Origin: JALCLA01 sp965653565
GTDB lineage: Bacteria; Pseudomonadota; Gammaproteobacteria; Xanthomonadales; Xanthomonadaceae
Assembly: GCA_965653565.1 (NCBI GenBank)
Contig: CBFHAI010000020.1
Span: forward strand, 1-64,000
Direction of reading: 5' to 3'
Length of the DNA: 64,000 bases
Shown here: one piece after another, positions 51,001 through 59,044 of the stretch
Layout of the letters: each line of letters begins with the position of its first letter
How positions within the stretch are numbered: position 1 is the first letter of the stretch
Made by a program: the position numbers and the translations under genes
Notes under the pieces: generated by a model
Told to the model about the DNA's origin: nothing
Seen by the model: only the letters and a program-made list of their open reading frames with translations
Databases searched by the model: none

Positions 51001-51212
51001 ACGGAATATTGAATTACACGCTGCGGCGCGAAGGCGGTCGCGTGTTGGTGAAGATCGACGAAGGCCTGCGGCTGCCGTCGGGCGGGCTGGCGATTGCGTG
51101 GCCGCTGGAAAAACCGCCGCGCATCCCGTCGAAATGGCGCAAGAAAGTCGAATGGATCGACGGCGAGCTGCGTATCAAGGAAGCGCCGATCGAGTTCGAA
51201 GTGCGGCTCTGA
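48057..51212 (+). CDS. Secreted discoidin (F5/8C)-like protein with (alpha/alpha) toroid glycosidase-like domain
   Basis: A 1051-residue exported protein with signal VGLLALASMSMAAAA. Residues about 22-185 form a carbohydrate-binding-like beta domain (YQFDFDVLGAGRANQFEFKL), and about 190-320 an F5/8 type C domain (LVFDFGAPREIGGLVLDWLP, ESRYLRLAMHEGPGERYGLL). The C-terminal half from about 600 is helical with RSYARSWIRDGAMTSEALLR, WYAPFQFGNGKVPCCVD and YSHWDNFWGLIGYKN, characteristic of (alpha/alpha)6 glycoside hydrolases. The ATG at 48057 (GGAG upstream) opens the signal peptide. Sugar specificity is unknown; the shared operator with a beta-glucosidase suggests beta-glucan or glucoside use. 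Confidence 0.82.
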   Translation: MIRPACCVGLLALASMSMAAAADNARVLDNFDDASPWQAAASDQVSATLRQMDGKQGRALCLDYDFNGVSGHAALRRELPIEFPANYQFDFDVLGAGRANQFEFKLIDASGENVWWVSRPKTIFPSEWTTTRYKARHISPAWGPLPDKTLRRTQFIEFTVYANEGGGGSLCVDELTFAELPVPPAVWPAPKVVASSGAAPQNLAASNASAPWRSEKTGEQTLVFDFGAPREIGGLVLDWLPREHAHSYDIELSQDGKTWLSARRVERGNGGTDFILLGEVESRYLRLAMHEGPGERYGLLRMDVRNIAFGGSANTFFEAIALREGAALYPRGFSGQQTYWTLVGIDGGADSGLISEDGALEVGRGGFSLQPFVVDGCGSDAPATLGWNDVDITQSLPEGYLPMPAVHWKRSAAGCDWSLDIDAFAQGTREDSRLLARYTLRNDSEQPRDLTLALAVQPFQVNPPVQFLTTPGGVSPIHALQIGENGVSVDGDARVFTLDRPTQAFVTPFEAGMAPSHLAAAALPADVEVNDASGFASGALLYRMALAPDEQRSVALEIPLAGAQAIAKKEGAAWVQQQREAVALQWHKELDRVQLLVPASEKALADTLRTALAHILINRDGVQIRPGTRSYARSWIRDGAMTSEALLRLGRDDAATAFLEWYAPFQFGNGKVPCCVDTRGADPVPENDSHGELIFLATEVVRYTGDLVLAKKFWPHVDKATRYLDTLRASERTPENQGSERFGLLPPSISHEGYSAKPAYSHWDNFWGLIGYKNAVLLAQMLGQANDAARLAIERDAFRADILASLQASAKKHGIAYLPGAADLGDFDATSTTIALSPGNELAHLPREMLLATFERYWTDFVARRDGKRESKDYTPYEWRNVSAFVRLGWRERAHEAIDFFFADRRPQAWNQWAEVVGKLEREPRFIGDMPHGWVASDFIRSALDLFAYERSEDRSLVLAAGVPSDWLDGEGTGIRGLRTPYGILNYTLRREGGRVLVKIDEGLRLPSGGLAIAWPLEKPPRIPSKWRKKVEWIDGELRIKEAPIEFEVRL

Positions 51213-51248
51213 GCAAGGCGCATCCGAAACCGCTTCGGATGCGCTTGC
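51213..51248. terminator. Convergent hairpin between the two glycoside genes
   Basis: GCAAGGCGCATCCGAA pairs with TTCGGATGCGCTTGC around an ACCGC loop, with one bulged base. It begins immediately after the stop codon of the forward gene and lies 14 nt from the end of the reverse GH1 gene. There is no T-run, so it may act mainly as an mRNA 3' stabiliser. Confidence 0.6.
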
Positions 51249-51261
51249 CGATCACCTGCAC

Positions 51262-52617
51262 TCAGCTTTCGTCGAGCACCCGGCCGTTGCCCGCGATCAC
51301 TTTCGAATAGAGCCTGGCGCTGGCTTTAGGCGTGCGCTGCAGCGTTTCGAAATTCACGTGCACCAGCCCGAAGCGCTTGGAGAATCCGAGCGACCATTCG
51401 AGATTGTCCATCAGCGACCAGGCGTAGTAGCCGCGCACATCGACGCCCTGCGCGATCGCCGCGCGCACCGCGTTCAAATGCTTCTTCAGGTAATCGATGC
51501 GCAGCGGATCGTCGATTTTTCCATCGGCCGCGTTCGGCGGATCGTAGAAGGCCGAACCGTTCTCGGTGATATAAATCGGCAGGTCGCCGTAGTTCTGCTT
51601 CATCCACACCAGCGTATCGGTGAGGCCCTGCGGAAACACTTCCCAGCCGGTTTCGGTGTAGGTGGCCTGGGTCTGCTTCACCGGCGAGGCTTTCAACGGC
51701 CACGACGCTTCGTCGTGCCGCACGACGTTGCGCGTGTAGTAGTTCAGGCCGAGGAAATCGAGCGGCTGGCGGATCGTCGCGAAGTCTTCCGCCGGCCACT
51801 CGGGCCAGGCTTCGCCGAAGATCGCTTTCATCTCGGCCGGATAGCGGCCGTGGATCGCCGGGTCGAGGTATTGGCGATTCATGTAGGCGTCGGCGCGCCG
51901 CGTCGCGGCCAGATCGGCTTCCGATTGCGAGGCCGCGTATTTCGGCTCGATGTTCACCACCAGGCCGATCTTGTGCTTGCCGATCGCGCGGTACGCCTGC
52001 ACCGCCTTGCCGTGCGAACGCATCAGATGATGCGAGGCGATCGGCGCTTCGAAACGGTTGCGATGGCCCGGTGCCAGCGCGCCGTGCAGATAGCCGCCGT
52101 CGGTGACGACCCACGGTTCGTTGAGCGTGGACCACATCTTCACGCGGCCGTCGAGGCGCTGGTAGACGACGCTGGCGTAGTCGGCGAACCAGTCGGCGAT
52201 ATCCGGATTGAGCCAGCCGCCGCGATCGTCGAGCGCGGCCGGCAGATCCCAATGGAACAGCGTGGCGTTCGGTTCGATGCCGTTGGCGAGCAGTTCGTCG
52301 ACCAGGCGCTCGTAGAAATCCAGCCCGCGCTCGTTAACGCGGCCGCGGCCGTCGGGCAGGATGCGGCTCCAGGAAATGCTGAAGCGATAAGCCTGCATGC
52401 CGAGCTCGCGCATCATCGCGACATCGTCTTTGTAGCGGCGATAGTGATCGCAGGCCACATCGCCGGTATCGCCGTTGGTCATCAGATTCGGCGAGTGCAC
52501 GAAGCGCTGCCAGATGCTGGGACCGGCGCCGTCGGCCAGCGGCGAGCCTTCGATCTGATAGGCGGACGTAGCGCTTCCCCAGAGGAAGCCGGCGGGGAAG
52601 GGAGGCAGTCGGCTCAT
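51262..52617 (-). CDS. GH1 family beta-glucosidase
   Basis: A 451-residue cytoplasmic GH1 enzyme, hydrolysing beta-glucosides with retention. The N-terminal family signature is FPAGFLWGSATSAYQIEGSP, the acid/base Glu is in STLNEPWVVTDGGY (about 165), and the nucleophile in PIYITENGSAF (about 350). The glucose-site segment AWSLMDNLEWSLGFSKRFGL is intact. It faces a LacI-type operator 36 nt upstream of the start, so expression is probably sugar-induced. No sugar transporter lies beside it. Confidence 0.95.
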   Translation of the reverse strand: MSRLPPFPAGFLWGSATSAYQIEGSPLADGAGPSIWQRFVHSPNLMTNGDTGDVACDHYRRYKDDVAMMRELGMQAYRFSISWSRILPDGRGRVNERGLDFYERLVDELLANGIEPNATLFHWDLPAALDDRGGWLNPDIADWFADYASVVYQRLDGRVKMWSTLNEPWVVTDGGYLHGALAPGHRNRFEAPIASHHLMRSHGKAVQAYRAIGKHKIGLVVNIEPKYAASQSEADLAATRRADAYMNRQYLDPAIHGRYPAEMKAIFGEAWPEWPAEDFATIRQPLDFLGLNYYTRNVVRHDEASWPLKASPVKQTQATYTETGWEVFPQGLTDTLVWMKQNYGDLPIYITENGSAFYDPPNAADGKIDDPLRIDYLKKHLNAVRAAIAQGVDVRGYYAWSLMDNLEWSLGFSKRFGLVHVNFETLQRTPKASARLYSKVIAGNGRVLDES

Positions 52618-52652
52618 GGGGCAGGCGGTCTCTTGTGGGGTGGAAACTTGGT

Positions 52653-52666
52653 TGGAAACGTTTACA
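52653..52666. promoter_or_regulatory. LacI-family operator upstream of the GH1 gene
   Basis: TGGAAACGTTTACA, one base from the palindrome TGTAAACGTTTACA, 36 nt before the GH1 ATG. It is a good position for a repressor to block initiation. It shares ACGTTTACAT with the site at 47903. Confidence 0.72.
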
Positions 52667-52893
52667 TGGCAGGATAGCGCGGCCGCCGGCGGTTTGCAGC
52701 AGGGACGAGCGCGAATCGCGACGGGTGTCGAGCTTCGGGACCTCGGCTGCGGTGCCGCTGCGTGGATCCGGCGCATCGAGGGTAACCTTTCGCGGCTCGG
52801 GATCGACTTGGCCCGAGCACACCGAACCCTTCGCGACGGCGGCGCGCGCCATCGCGAAAGATCACGCACAGCGCAGTGCCGCAGGAGAGCCCC

Positions 52894-53550
52894 GTGGATC
52901 GATTCGTCCGACTGTTCCTGATCTGCCTGTTTGCGGCGGCCGGCGTCCACGCGCAGCCAGCGGCCGATCCCTGGGAAGCCGACATCGCGGCCTTCGAAAA
53001 GCTCGATGCGCAGCAGCCGCCGCAGCCGGGCGGCATCGTCTTCATCGGCAGTTCGTCGATCCGTTACTGGACCACGCTGGCCGAGGATTTCCCCGGCGTG
53101 GCGATCGTCAATCGCGGTTTCGGTGGTTCGCAATTGCGCGATTCGACGCGCTTCGTCGAGCGCGTGATCGTGCCGCACAAACCGCGGCTGGTGGTGCTCT
53201 ACGCCGGCGACAACGATCTGGCCGAAGGCCGCACGCCGTCGCAGGTGGAGGACGATTTCGCCGCCTTCATCGAGGCCGTGCGGCGCGACGATGCGCAGCG
53301 CCGCGTCGCGATCATCTCGATCAAGCCGAGCCCCGCGCGCCGTGCCCTGCTGCCCGCCGCGCGCGATGCCAACGCGCGCCTGCAGCGCGTCGCCGCGGCG
53401 CATGCCGGGGTGTCCTACATCGACATCTTCACGCCGATGCTCGATGCCGACGGCGAGCCGCGAGCGGAGTTGTTCCTCGACGATCGGCTGCACATCACGC
53501 GCGACGCTTATCGACTATGGGCCGACGCGGTGCGGCCGCATCTGAAGTGA
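52894..53550 (+). CDS. SGNH/GDSL-family hydrolase, secreted
   Basis: A 218-residue exported esterase-like protein. The signal is LFLICLFAAAGVHAQ. Block I GGIVFIGSSSIRYW supplies the Ser, block II NRGFGGSQL the Gly, block III YAGDNDL the Asn, and block V DRLHITRDAY the Asp and His. It resembles the PAF-acetylhydrolase-like/rhamnogalacturonan acetylesterase branch. GTG 52894 is preferred because AGGAGAG lies 5 nt upstream; an in-frame GTG also exists at 52876. It is next to, and divergent from, the GH1 gene, so sugar de-esterification is plausible. Confidence 0.88.
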   Translation: MDRFVRLFLICLFAAAGVHAQPAADPWEADIAAFEKLDAQQPPQPGGIVFIGSSSIRYWTTLAEDFPGVAIVNRGFGGSQLRDSTRFVERVIVPHKPRLVVLYAGDNDLAEGRTPSQVEDDFAAFIEAVRRDDAQRRVAIISIKPSPARRALLPAARDANARLQRVAAAHAGVSYIDIFTPMLDADGEPRAELFLDDRLHITRDAYRLWADAVRPHLK

Positions 53551-53697
53551 CGGCAACGCCGAGTGGCGGCGGGCGAACGTGACGAACCGTCAAAATCGCG
53601 CGTTTTCCGCTGATTTCCGCGCAATCGAGCGTGGCGCCATCGGCCCGCATGACTTCGGGCATGTTGTCCGGGCTATACGCGGGCCTATCATGGCCGC

Positions 53698-54846
53698 ATG
53701 CTCGCGCGTCTCAACCACACCCAGCTGCTGCGCTACGCCGGCCTCTTCACCTGGGGCTGCGTGGGTATTCCGCTGGTGCTCAACTCCTGGTATTTCAGCG
53801 AGGGGCTGACGCGTTTCGACCTGATTTCCTCGCGCATCAGCTACATCGTGTTCGGCGTCAGCTACTGGCTGCTCACCCGTTCGCTCGGTCGCAGCGCGCG
53901 CTGGTACGAGTACGGCCTACTCGCGGTGATGACGGTGGGCGCCGTGGCGGTGAGCCACTTCAGCGGCAGTGGCCTGGGCGGCATCCTGCTGATGGTGATC
54001 GCCGGCGTGCTGCCGTGGTTCCTCAGCGTGCGGCTCGGCATCGCCTGGCTGATCCTGCAGCATGCCGCGCTGGTGCCGGTGTTCGTGCAGCGCGGCGATT
54101 TCAGCGTGGTCGGCGCGATCCTGCAGTGCGCGTTCTTCGTCGGCTATTCCAGTTTCACCTTCGTCACCGGGCTGGTCGCGCGGCAGCAGGCCGAGGCGCG
54201 TGCCGAACAGCGTCGCTTGAATTCGGAATTGCGCGCCACGCGCGCGCTGCTGGCGGAAAGCTCGCGGCTGACCGAACGCATGCGCATTTCGCGCGAGCTG
54301 CACGATCTGCTCGGGCATCACCTGACCGCGCTCAGCCTCAATCTGGAAGTGGCAACGCATCTGTCGGAAGGCCGCACCCAGGATCACGTGCGGCAGGCGC
54401 AATCGCTCGCCAAGCTGCTGCTGAGCGACGTGCGCGAAGCGGTGAGCCAGCTGCGCGATGACGACGCGATCGACCTCACCGAAGCGCTGAATGCGCTGAT
54501 CGATGGCGTGCCATCGCTCGATATCCGCCTCGAATTGCCGCCGCATCTGACGGTCGACGATCCGGCCCGCGCCCAGGTGCTGCTGCGCTGTGCGCAGGAA
54601 GTGATCACCAACGCCGTGCGCCACGCCGGTGCGCGCACACTGTGGCTGACCTTGGTGAACGAAAACCGCGGCATCACGCTGCGCGCGCGCGACGACGGCC
54701 GCGGCGCGGGAGAATTCAGCGCAGGCAATGGCCTGCGCGGCATGCGCGAGCGGTTGGCGCAATTCGGTGGCCGGCTCGATATCGAAACCGGCAAGAACCA
54801 AGGCTTCGCGCTCGACGCGTGGCTACCTCTGGAGACCGCAACATGA
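53698..54846 (+). CDS. Sensor histidine kinase (DesK/LiaS type, HisKA_3)
   Basis: A 382-residue membrane histidine kinase. About six N-terminal hydrophobic helices (to about residue 165) form the sensor, with no extracytoplasmic domain. The HisKA_3 box is SRELHDLLGHHLTALSLNLE (phospho-His about 202), and the ATPase N-box is EVITNAVRHAGAR. It overlaps the response regulator by ATGA. The short or absent periplasmic loops suggest membrane state sensing as in DesK, but the signal is unknown. Confidence 0.93.
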   Translation: MLARLNHTQLLRYAGLFTWGCVGIPLVLNSWYFSEGLTRFDLISSRISYIVFGVSYWLLTRSLGRSARWYEYGLLAVMTVGAVAVSHFSGSGLGGILLMVIAGVLPWFLSVRLGIAWLILQHAALVPVFVQRGDFSVVGAILQCAFFVGYSSFTFVTGLVARQQAEARAEQRRLNSELRATRALLAESSRLTERMRISRELHDLLGHHLTALSLNLEVATHLSEGRTQDHVRQAQSLAKLLLSDVREAVSQLRDDDAIDLTEALNALIDGVPSLDIRLELPPHLTVDDPARAQVLLRCAQEVITNAVRHAGARTLWLTLVNENRGITLRARDDGRGAGEFSAGNGLRGMRERLAQFGGRLDIETGKNQGFALDAWLPLETAT

Positions 54847-55484
54847 TTCGTGTGTGCCTCGTCGACGATCAGACCCTGGTGCGCCAGGGCATCCGTTCGC
54901 TGCTCGAACTGTCCGACAACATCCGCATCGTGGCCGAAGCCGGCGACGGCAAGCAGGCGGTGGAACTGATTCCGCAGGTCAAGCCCGACGTCGTGCTGCT
55001 CGACATGCGCATGCCGGTGATGTCCGGGCTCGAAACCCTGCAATACCTGTCGGAACGGCAGGAGCTGCCGCCGACCATCATCCTCACCACGTTCGATGAC
55101 GATCAGCTGGTGCTGGCCGGCCTGAAATCGGGCGCGCGCGGTTATCTGCTGAAGGATGTGTCGCTCGAGCAATTGGTGGACGCGGTGCAGACCGTCGCCG
55201 CCGGCGGCTCGCTGGTGCAGCCGGTGGTCACCCAGCGCCTGCTGTCGGGCCTGGAACACATGCACAACGAATTCACCAGCCTCGATCGGCCGGACCCGCT
55301 GACCGAGCGCGAAACCGAGATCCTGCGCCTGATGGCCGGCGGCTATTCGAACAAGGAAATCGCCAATTCGCTCGGCGTGGCCGAGGGCACGGTGAAGAAC
55401 CACGTGTCGAACATCCTGTCGAAGCTGGGCGTGCGCGATCGGACGCGGGCGGTGTTGAAGGCGTTCGAGTTGAAGCTGGTGTGA
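54843..55484 (+). CDS. NarL/FixJ-family response regulator
   Basis: A 213-residue two-domain regulator. The receiver has VDDQ at the acidic pocket, the phospho-acceptor D54 in VVLLDMRMPVMSG, Thr in LTTFDDDQL, and Lys in YLLKDVS. The LuxR-type HTH is LTERETEILRLMAGGYSNKE with GTVKNHVSNILSKLGVRDRT. It is coupled to the kinase gene. Targets are not evident; no nearby transporter is in the same operon. Confidence 0.95.
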   Translation: MIRVCLVDDQTLVRQGIRSLLELSDNIRIVAEAGDGKQAVELIPQVKPDVVLLDMRMPVMSGLETLQYLSERQELPPTIILTTFDDDQLVLAGLKSGARGYLLKDVSLEQLVDAVQTVAAGGSLVQPVVTQRLLSGLEHMHNEFTSLDRPDPLTERETEILRLMAGGYSNKEIANSLGVAEGTVKNHVSNILSKLGVRDRTRAVLKAFELKLV

Positions 55485-55535
55485 TTGTTCGGCCCGGGCG
55501 TGGAATGGCGCGCGGGCCGACACCATCTTCACGCC

Positions 55536-55656
55536 GCCTCCCCATAAAGGGAGGCAGAAGTGCTGTGCATCCTTCTGAACCGCCAGGAAGCACCCGTCTC
55601 CTTTCAAGGCTTTCGCAGATCCCTCTCCTTCAAGGCGAGGGTTGGGGTGAGGATGG
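55536..55656. repeat. Intergenic genome-type repeats
   Basis: GCCTCCC-CATAAA-GGGAGGC (55536-55555) forms a hairpin 52 nt after the regulator's stop codon. CCCTCTCCTTCAAGGCGAGG at 55621, running into GTTGGGGTGAGGATGG, is of the common CCCTCACCCCAACCCTC... repeat type of proteobacteria. The 376-bp gap 55485-55860 has no supported gene. Confidence 0.6.
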
Positions 55657-55860
55657 TTTCGGTCCACCTCGACCACAAACCCATCGCCATCCTGCGTCCC
55701 CCCGCACACATTTCCACATTACCTGCGCGCCTGCGCCCATCCGACCCTGTTAGCATTACGGGCTCACGCTAGCCCATTCGGCCTCCTGCCGCTTATGCTG
55801 CGTGCCTGCCGCCGCGCCGGGACCGGTCCCCCGGCCGCGGTCGACTCTGGAGACCCCCGA

Positions 55861-57030
55861 ATGACCCGTGTTATCGAGTTCCTAATCGCTCTTGTCATCG
55901 TCGCCGTGCTGTTCCTGGTGGTCGGCGTGTTCTTGCCCAGCCGACGCCACGTCGAACACAGCATGGAGACCAATCACCCGGTCCGGCAGGTGTACGACAC
56001 GCTCAACAGCTTCAAGCGCTTCGGCGACTGGCACCCGTTGCGCATGCACGATCCCGCCGTCGTCTACACGCCCGAAGGTCCGGAACGCGGCGTGGGTGCG
56101 AAGCTCAACTACGTGTCGCAGAACAAGCGCATCGGCAGCGGCAGCTTCGAGATCGTCAACAGCGAACAGGATTCGCAGATCGAATACGCGCTGACGAACC
56201 CGGCCTACGGCGAAAACAAAACCTCCGTCATTTCGCTCGAAGAGCGCGGCAAGACGGTCGATATCACCTGGGAATACGACGTCGAATACGGCTGGAACCT
56301 GTTCGGCCGCTATGCCGGCCTGTACGTGAGCCGCAACGTCGGCGACGACATCAAGCTCGGCCTGGGCAACCTGGTCGGCCTGCTCGCCACGATGCCCAAC
56401 TTCGATTACACCTCGCTGGAAGTGGGCACCGTCGCGGTGCAGCCGCAGAACGTGCTGCTGGTCTCGACCACGTCGGACCGCAACATCACCGCGGTGGAAA
56501 ACGCGATGGATCTGGCGCTCAAGGACATCCGCGCCGCGATCGCTTCCAACAAGCTGGAAGCCGCCGGCGCGCCGCGCCTGATCACCACCAATTTCGGCAG
56601 CGACAAGTACGAATTCGACGTCGCCATTCCGGTGCGCACGCCCGATCCGAACGCGCCCGCCGCGCCGGAAGCCGAAGCGCCGGTCGACCTGGCCTCCGCG
56701 CCGATGGCCGATACCGCCGCGCCGCCCGCGCCGGTGGCAGGGGCGACCGACGCGCCGGTCGACATGACGATCCAGCCGGCACCGGCCCCGCTCACCGGCC
56801 TGAACCTGCCGGCGAACGTGCTGCCCGGCCAGAGCTACGGCGGTCTGGCCCTGGTGGCCGACTACGAAGGCCATCCGGCCGCGCTGCCGCTGGTGCGCGA
56901 CATGCTGCGCTCCTACGCCGCCGCCCACGGGCTCACGGTGCACGACCGTTCCTTCGAGGAATACCTCACCGAAATCGCCGACACCAGCGCCGAAGAAGCG
57001 CGCTTCAAGGTGTACTGGCCGATCAAGTAA
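55861..57030 (+). CDS. Membrane-anchored SRPBCC-domain protein with C-terminal GyrI-like region
   Basis: A 389-residue protein. One N-terminal membrane helix (LIALVIVAVLFLVVGVFLP) is followed by a START-like SRPBCC domain (about 33-180; NHPVRQVYDTLNSFKRFGDW). A second alpha/beta region (about 190-250) and a C-terminal strand-helix region after a Pro/Ala linker (about 262-300) look like a split GyrI-type fold (NFGSDKYEFDVAIPVRTPDP, ARFKVYWPIK). Ligand binding at the membrane is plausible. ATG 55861 has GGAGA upstream. Single gene; function unknown. Confidence 0.75.
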   Translation: MTRVIEFLIALVIVAVLFLVVGVFLPSRRHVEHSMETNHPVRQVYDTLNSFKRFGDWHPLRMHDPAVVYTPEGPERGVGAKLNYVSQNKRIGSGSFEIVNSEQDSQIEYALTNPAYGENKTSVISLEERGKTVDITWEYDVEYGWNLFGRYAGLYVSRNVGDDIKLGLGNLVGLLATMPNFDYTSLEVGTVAVQPQNVLLVSTTSDRNITAVENAMDLALKDIRAAIASNKLEAAGAPRLITTNFGSDKYEFDVAIPVRTPDPNAPAAPEAEAPVDLASAPMADTAAPPAPVAGATDAPVDMTIQPAPAPLTGLNLPANVLPGQSYGGLALVADYEGHPAALPLVRDMLRSYAAAHGLTVHDRSFEEYLTEIADTSAEEARFKVYWPIK

Positions 57031-57338
57031 GGTTGCTTCAAGCTAGATAAGATCCGGCCGCGCAGCCTCTCCGCGGCCGGGACGACGCGCGCCGGCGTTC
57101 CGCCGGTGCGCGCTCCGCCGAGGGGCGCGTGCCCGGTCGGTGTGCGGCGCCCACGGTGCTGCTGATCGCAAGTCCGCCCGGCGGTGCCTCGCGGCTTGCG
57201 CCAAAAGTGGCGGGAACTTTTTTTCGCGTGCGTTGTACATCGGTGCGGCGCGCGCGAGCGGCGGGCGCGCCGTTGCCCCGTGGACCCAACTCACATCCGA
57301 CACCCCATCCAGACACGATCTTTCAGGAATTGCCGGAG
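57031..57338. other. Gene-free 308-bp leader of the ABC operon
   Basis: A GC-rich gap with no supported gene. It contains a small AAAAGT/ACTTTT hairpin with a T-run (57203-57224) and the GGAG-type site of the ATPase gene at its end. The hairpin could terminate the SRPBCC transcript. No promoter box stands out. Confidence 0.45.
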
Positions 57339-58286
57339 ATGATCGAGACTCAACAGTTGTGCAAGCGCTATGGCCGGTTCACTGCGGTGGACGGCATCAG
57401 TTTCCGCGTCGAACCGGGCCAGGTGCTCGGTTTCCTCGGCCCCAACGGCGCGGGCAAATCCACCACGATGAAGATGCTCGCCGGCTTCCTCGCGCCGACC
57501 TCGGGCTCGGCCAAGGTGGCCGGCTTCGACGTGCAGGAGCAGCCGATCGAAGCCAAGCGCGCGCTCGGCTACCTGCCCGAGGGCGCGCCCAGTTACGGTG
57601 AAATGACGCCGCGGCAGTTCCTCGAATTCGTCGCCGACGTGCGCGGCCTGGGCGGCGATCGGCGCCGCACGCGAATCGACGATGCGGTCGGCCGATTGCA
57701 TCTGGAACCGGTGCTGGCGCAGCCGATCGACACCTTGTCGAAAGGCTTCAAGCGCCGCGTCGGACTGGCCCAGGCCATCGTGCACGATCCGGCCGTGCTG
57801 ATCCTCGACGAGCCCACCGACGGCCTGGATCCGAACCAGAAACATGAAGTGCGTGCGCTGATCCAGTCGATGTCGCGCGACCGCACCATCATCATCTCCA
57901 CCCACATCCTGGAAGAGGTGCATGCGGTCTGCACGCGCGCGGTGATCATCGCGCACGGCCGGCTGCTGGCCGACGCCACGCCGGCCGAACTCGAGGCCCG
58001 CTCGCGCTATCACCGCGCGATTTCGCTCACCGCCAGCAATCCGGTGGCGGTGAAGGAAGGCCTGGCGCGCCTCGACGGCGTGGCCGCCGTCGAAATCGAT
58101 CCGCAGGACGGCCGCATCACGGCTTTCCCGAAGGCCGGCACATCGATCTTCGAACGCGTCGACGCTTATCTGCGCGAACAGAAGATCGCGTTCACCGAAC
58201 TGCAGCTCGAACAGGGCCGGCTCGACGAAGTCTTCCGCCAGATCACCACGCAACCCGCCACCGCCGCCAAGGAGGCCCGCGCATGA
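57339..58286 (+). CDS. ABC transporter ATP-binding protein (GldA-like)
   Basis: A 315-residue ABC ATPase. Walker A GPNGAGKSTT (34-43), signature LSKGFKRRVGLAQAI (about 132-146), Walker B AVLILDEPTDGLDP, and switch His STHILEEV. The C-terminal 90 residues follow the DUF4162-like extension of ABC-2 exporters. ATG 57339 gives the proper N-terminus MIETQQLCKRYGRF. It overlaps the permease (ATGA). In gliding Bacteroidetes GldA/F/G form one ABC complex; here an equivalent exporter of unknown cargo. Confidence 0.92.
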   Translation: MIETQQLCKRYGRFTAVDGISFRVEPGQVLGFLGPNGAGKSTTMKMLAGFLAPTSGSAKVAGFDVQEQPIEAKRALGYLPEGAPSYGEMTPRQFLEFVADVRGLGGDRRRTRIDDAVGRLHLEPVLAQPIDTLSKGFKRRVGLAQAIVHDPAVLILDEPTDGLDPNQKHEVRALIQSMSRDRTIIISTHILEEVHAVCTRAVIIAHGRLLADATPAELEARSRYHRAISLTASNPVAVKEGLARLDGVAAVEIDPQDGRITAFPKAGTSIFERVDAYLREQKIAFTELQLEQGRLDEVFRQITTQPATAAKEARA

Positions 58287-59032
58287 AAACCGCCGCCTCG
58301 CGTCCGACCCTCGCGATCTTCCGTCGCGAACTCAAGAGCTATTACGCCACGCCGGTGGCCTACGTCTTCATCGTCATCTTCCTGTTGATGGCGATGGCTT
58401 TCACCTTCTATTTCGGCGGCTTCTACCAGCGCGGCCAGGCCGATCTGCAGCCGTTCTTCGACTTCCATCCGTGGCTGTACCTGTTCCTGGTGCCCGCGGT
58501 CGCGATGCGGCTGTGGAGCGAGGAACGCAAGAGCGGCACCATCGAGTTGCTGCTGTCGCTGCCGGTGACGATGTGGCAGGCGGTGCTCGGCAAATTCTTC
58601 GCCGCCTGGGTGTTCATCGGCATGGCGCTGGCGCTGACCTTCCCGATCTGGCTGACGGTGAATTACCTCGGCGATCCGGACAACGGCGTGATCGTCGCCA
58701 GTTATCTCGGCAGCTGGCTGATGGCCGGTGCCTTCCTCGCGGTGGGTGCGTGCCTGTCGGCCGCGACGCGCAATCAAGTCGTCGCCTTCATCCTCACCGT
58801 GGTGGTGTGTTTCGTGCTGTTGATGGCGGGCTTTCCGCTCGTGCTCGACGGCGCGCGCGCGATGTTGCCGCAGGGTCTGGTGGATGCGATCGCCAACCTG
58901 AGCTTCCTCACCCACTTCGCGGCGATCGCCAAGGGCGTGCTCGACCTGCGCGACATTCTTTTCTTCCTGCTCACCATCGGCTTCTGGCTGTACGCCTGCG
59001 CCGTGGTGATCGACCTGAAAAAAGCCGACTAA
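58283..59032 (+). CDS. ABC-2 type permease (GldF-like)
   Basis: A 249-residue inner-membrane permease with six helices. It opens IFRRELKSYYATPVAYVFIV, carries RLWSEERKSGTIELLLSLPV as in GldF/NosY-like permeases, and ends YACAVVIDLKKAD. Overlaps the ATPase by 4 nt and precedes the GldG-like gene by 12 nt. Confidence 0.92.
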   Translation: MKTAASRPTLAIFRRELKSYYATPVAYVFIVIFLLMAMAFTFYFGGFYQRGQADLQPFFDFHPWLYLFLVPAVAMRLWSEERKSGTIELLLSLPVTMWQAVLGKFFAAWVFIGMALALTFPIWLTVNYLGDPDNGVIVASYLGSWLMAGAFLAVGACLSAATRNQVVAFILTVVVCFVLLMAGFPLVLDGARAMLPQGLVDAIANLSFLTHFAAIAKGVLDLRDILFFLLTIGFWLYACAVVIDLKKAD

Positions 59033-59044
59033 GGGGCCCCACCG

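Noticed and set aside
54600..55860. Further RNA genes near the two-component system
   Set aside because: The hairpins there match common intergenic repeats and show no tRNA or known ncRNA features.
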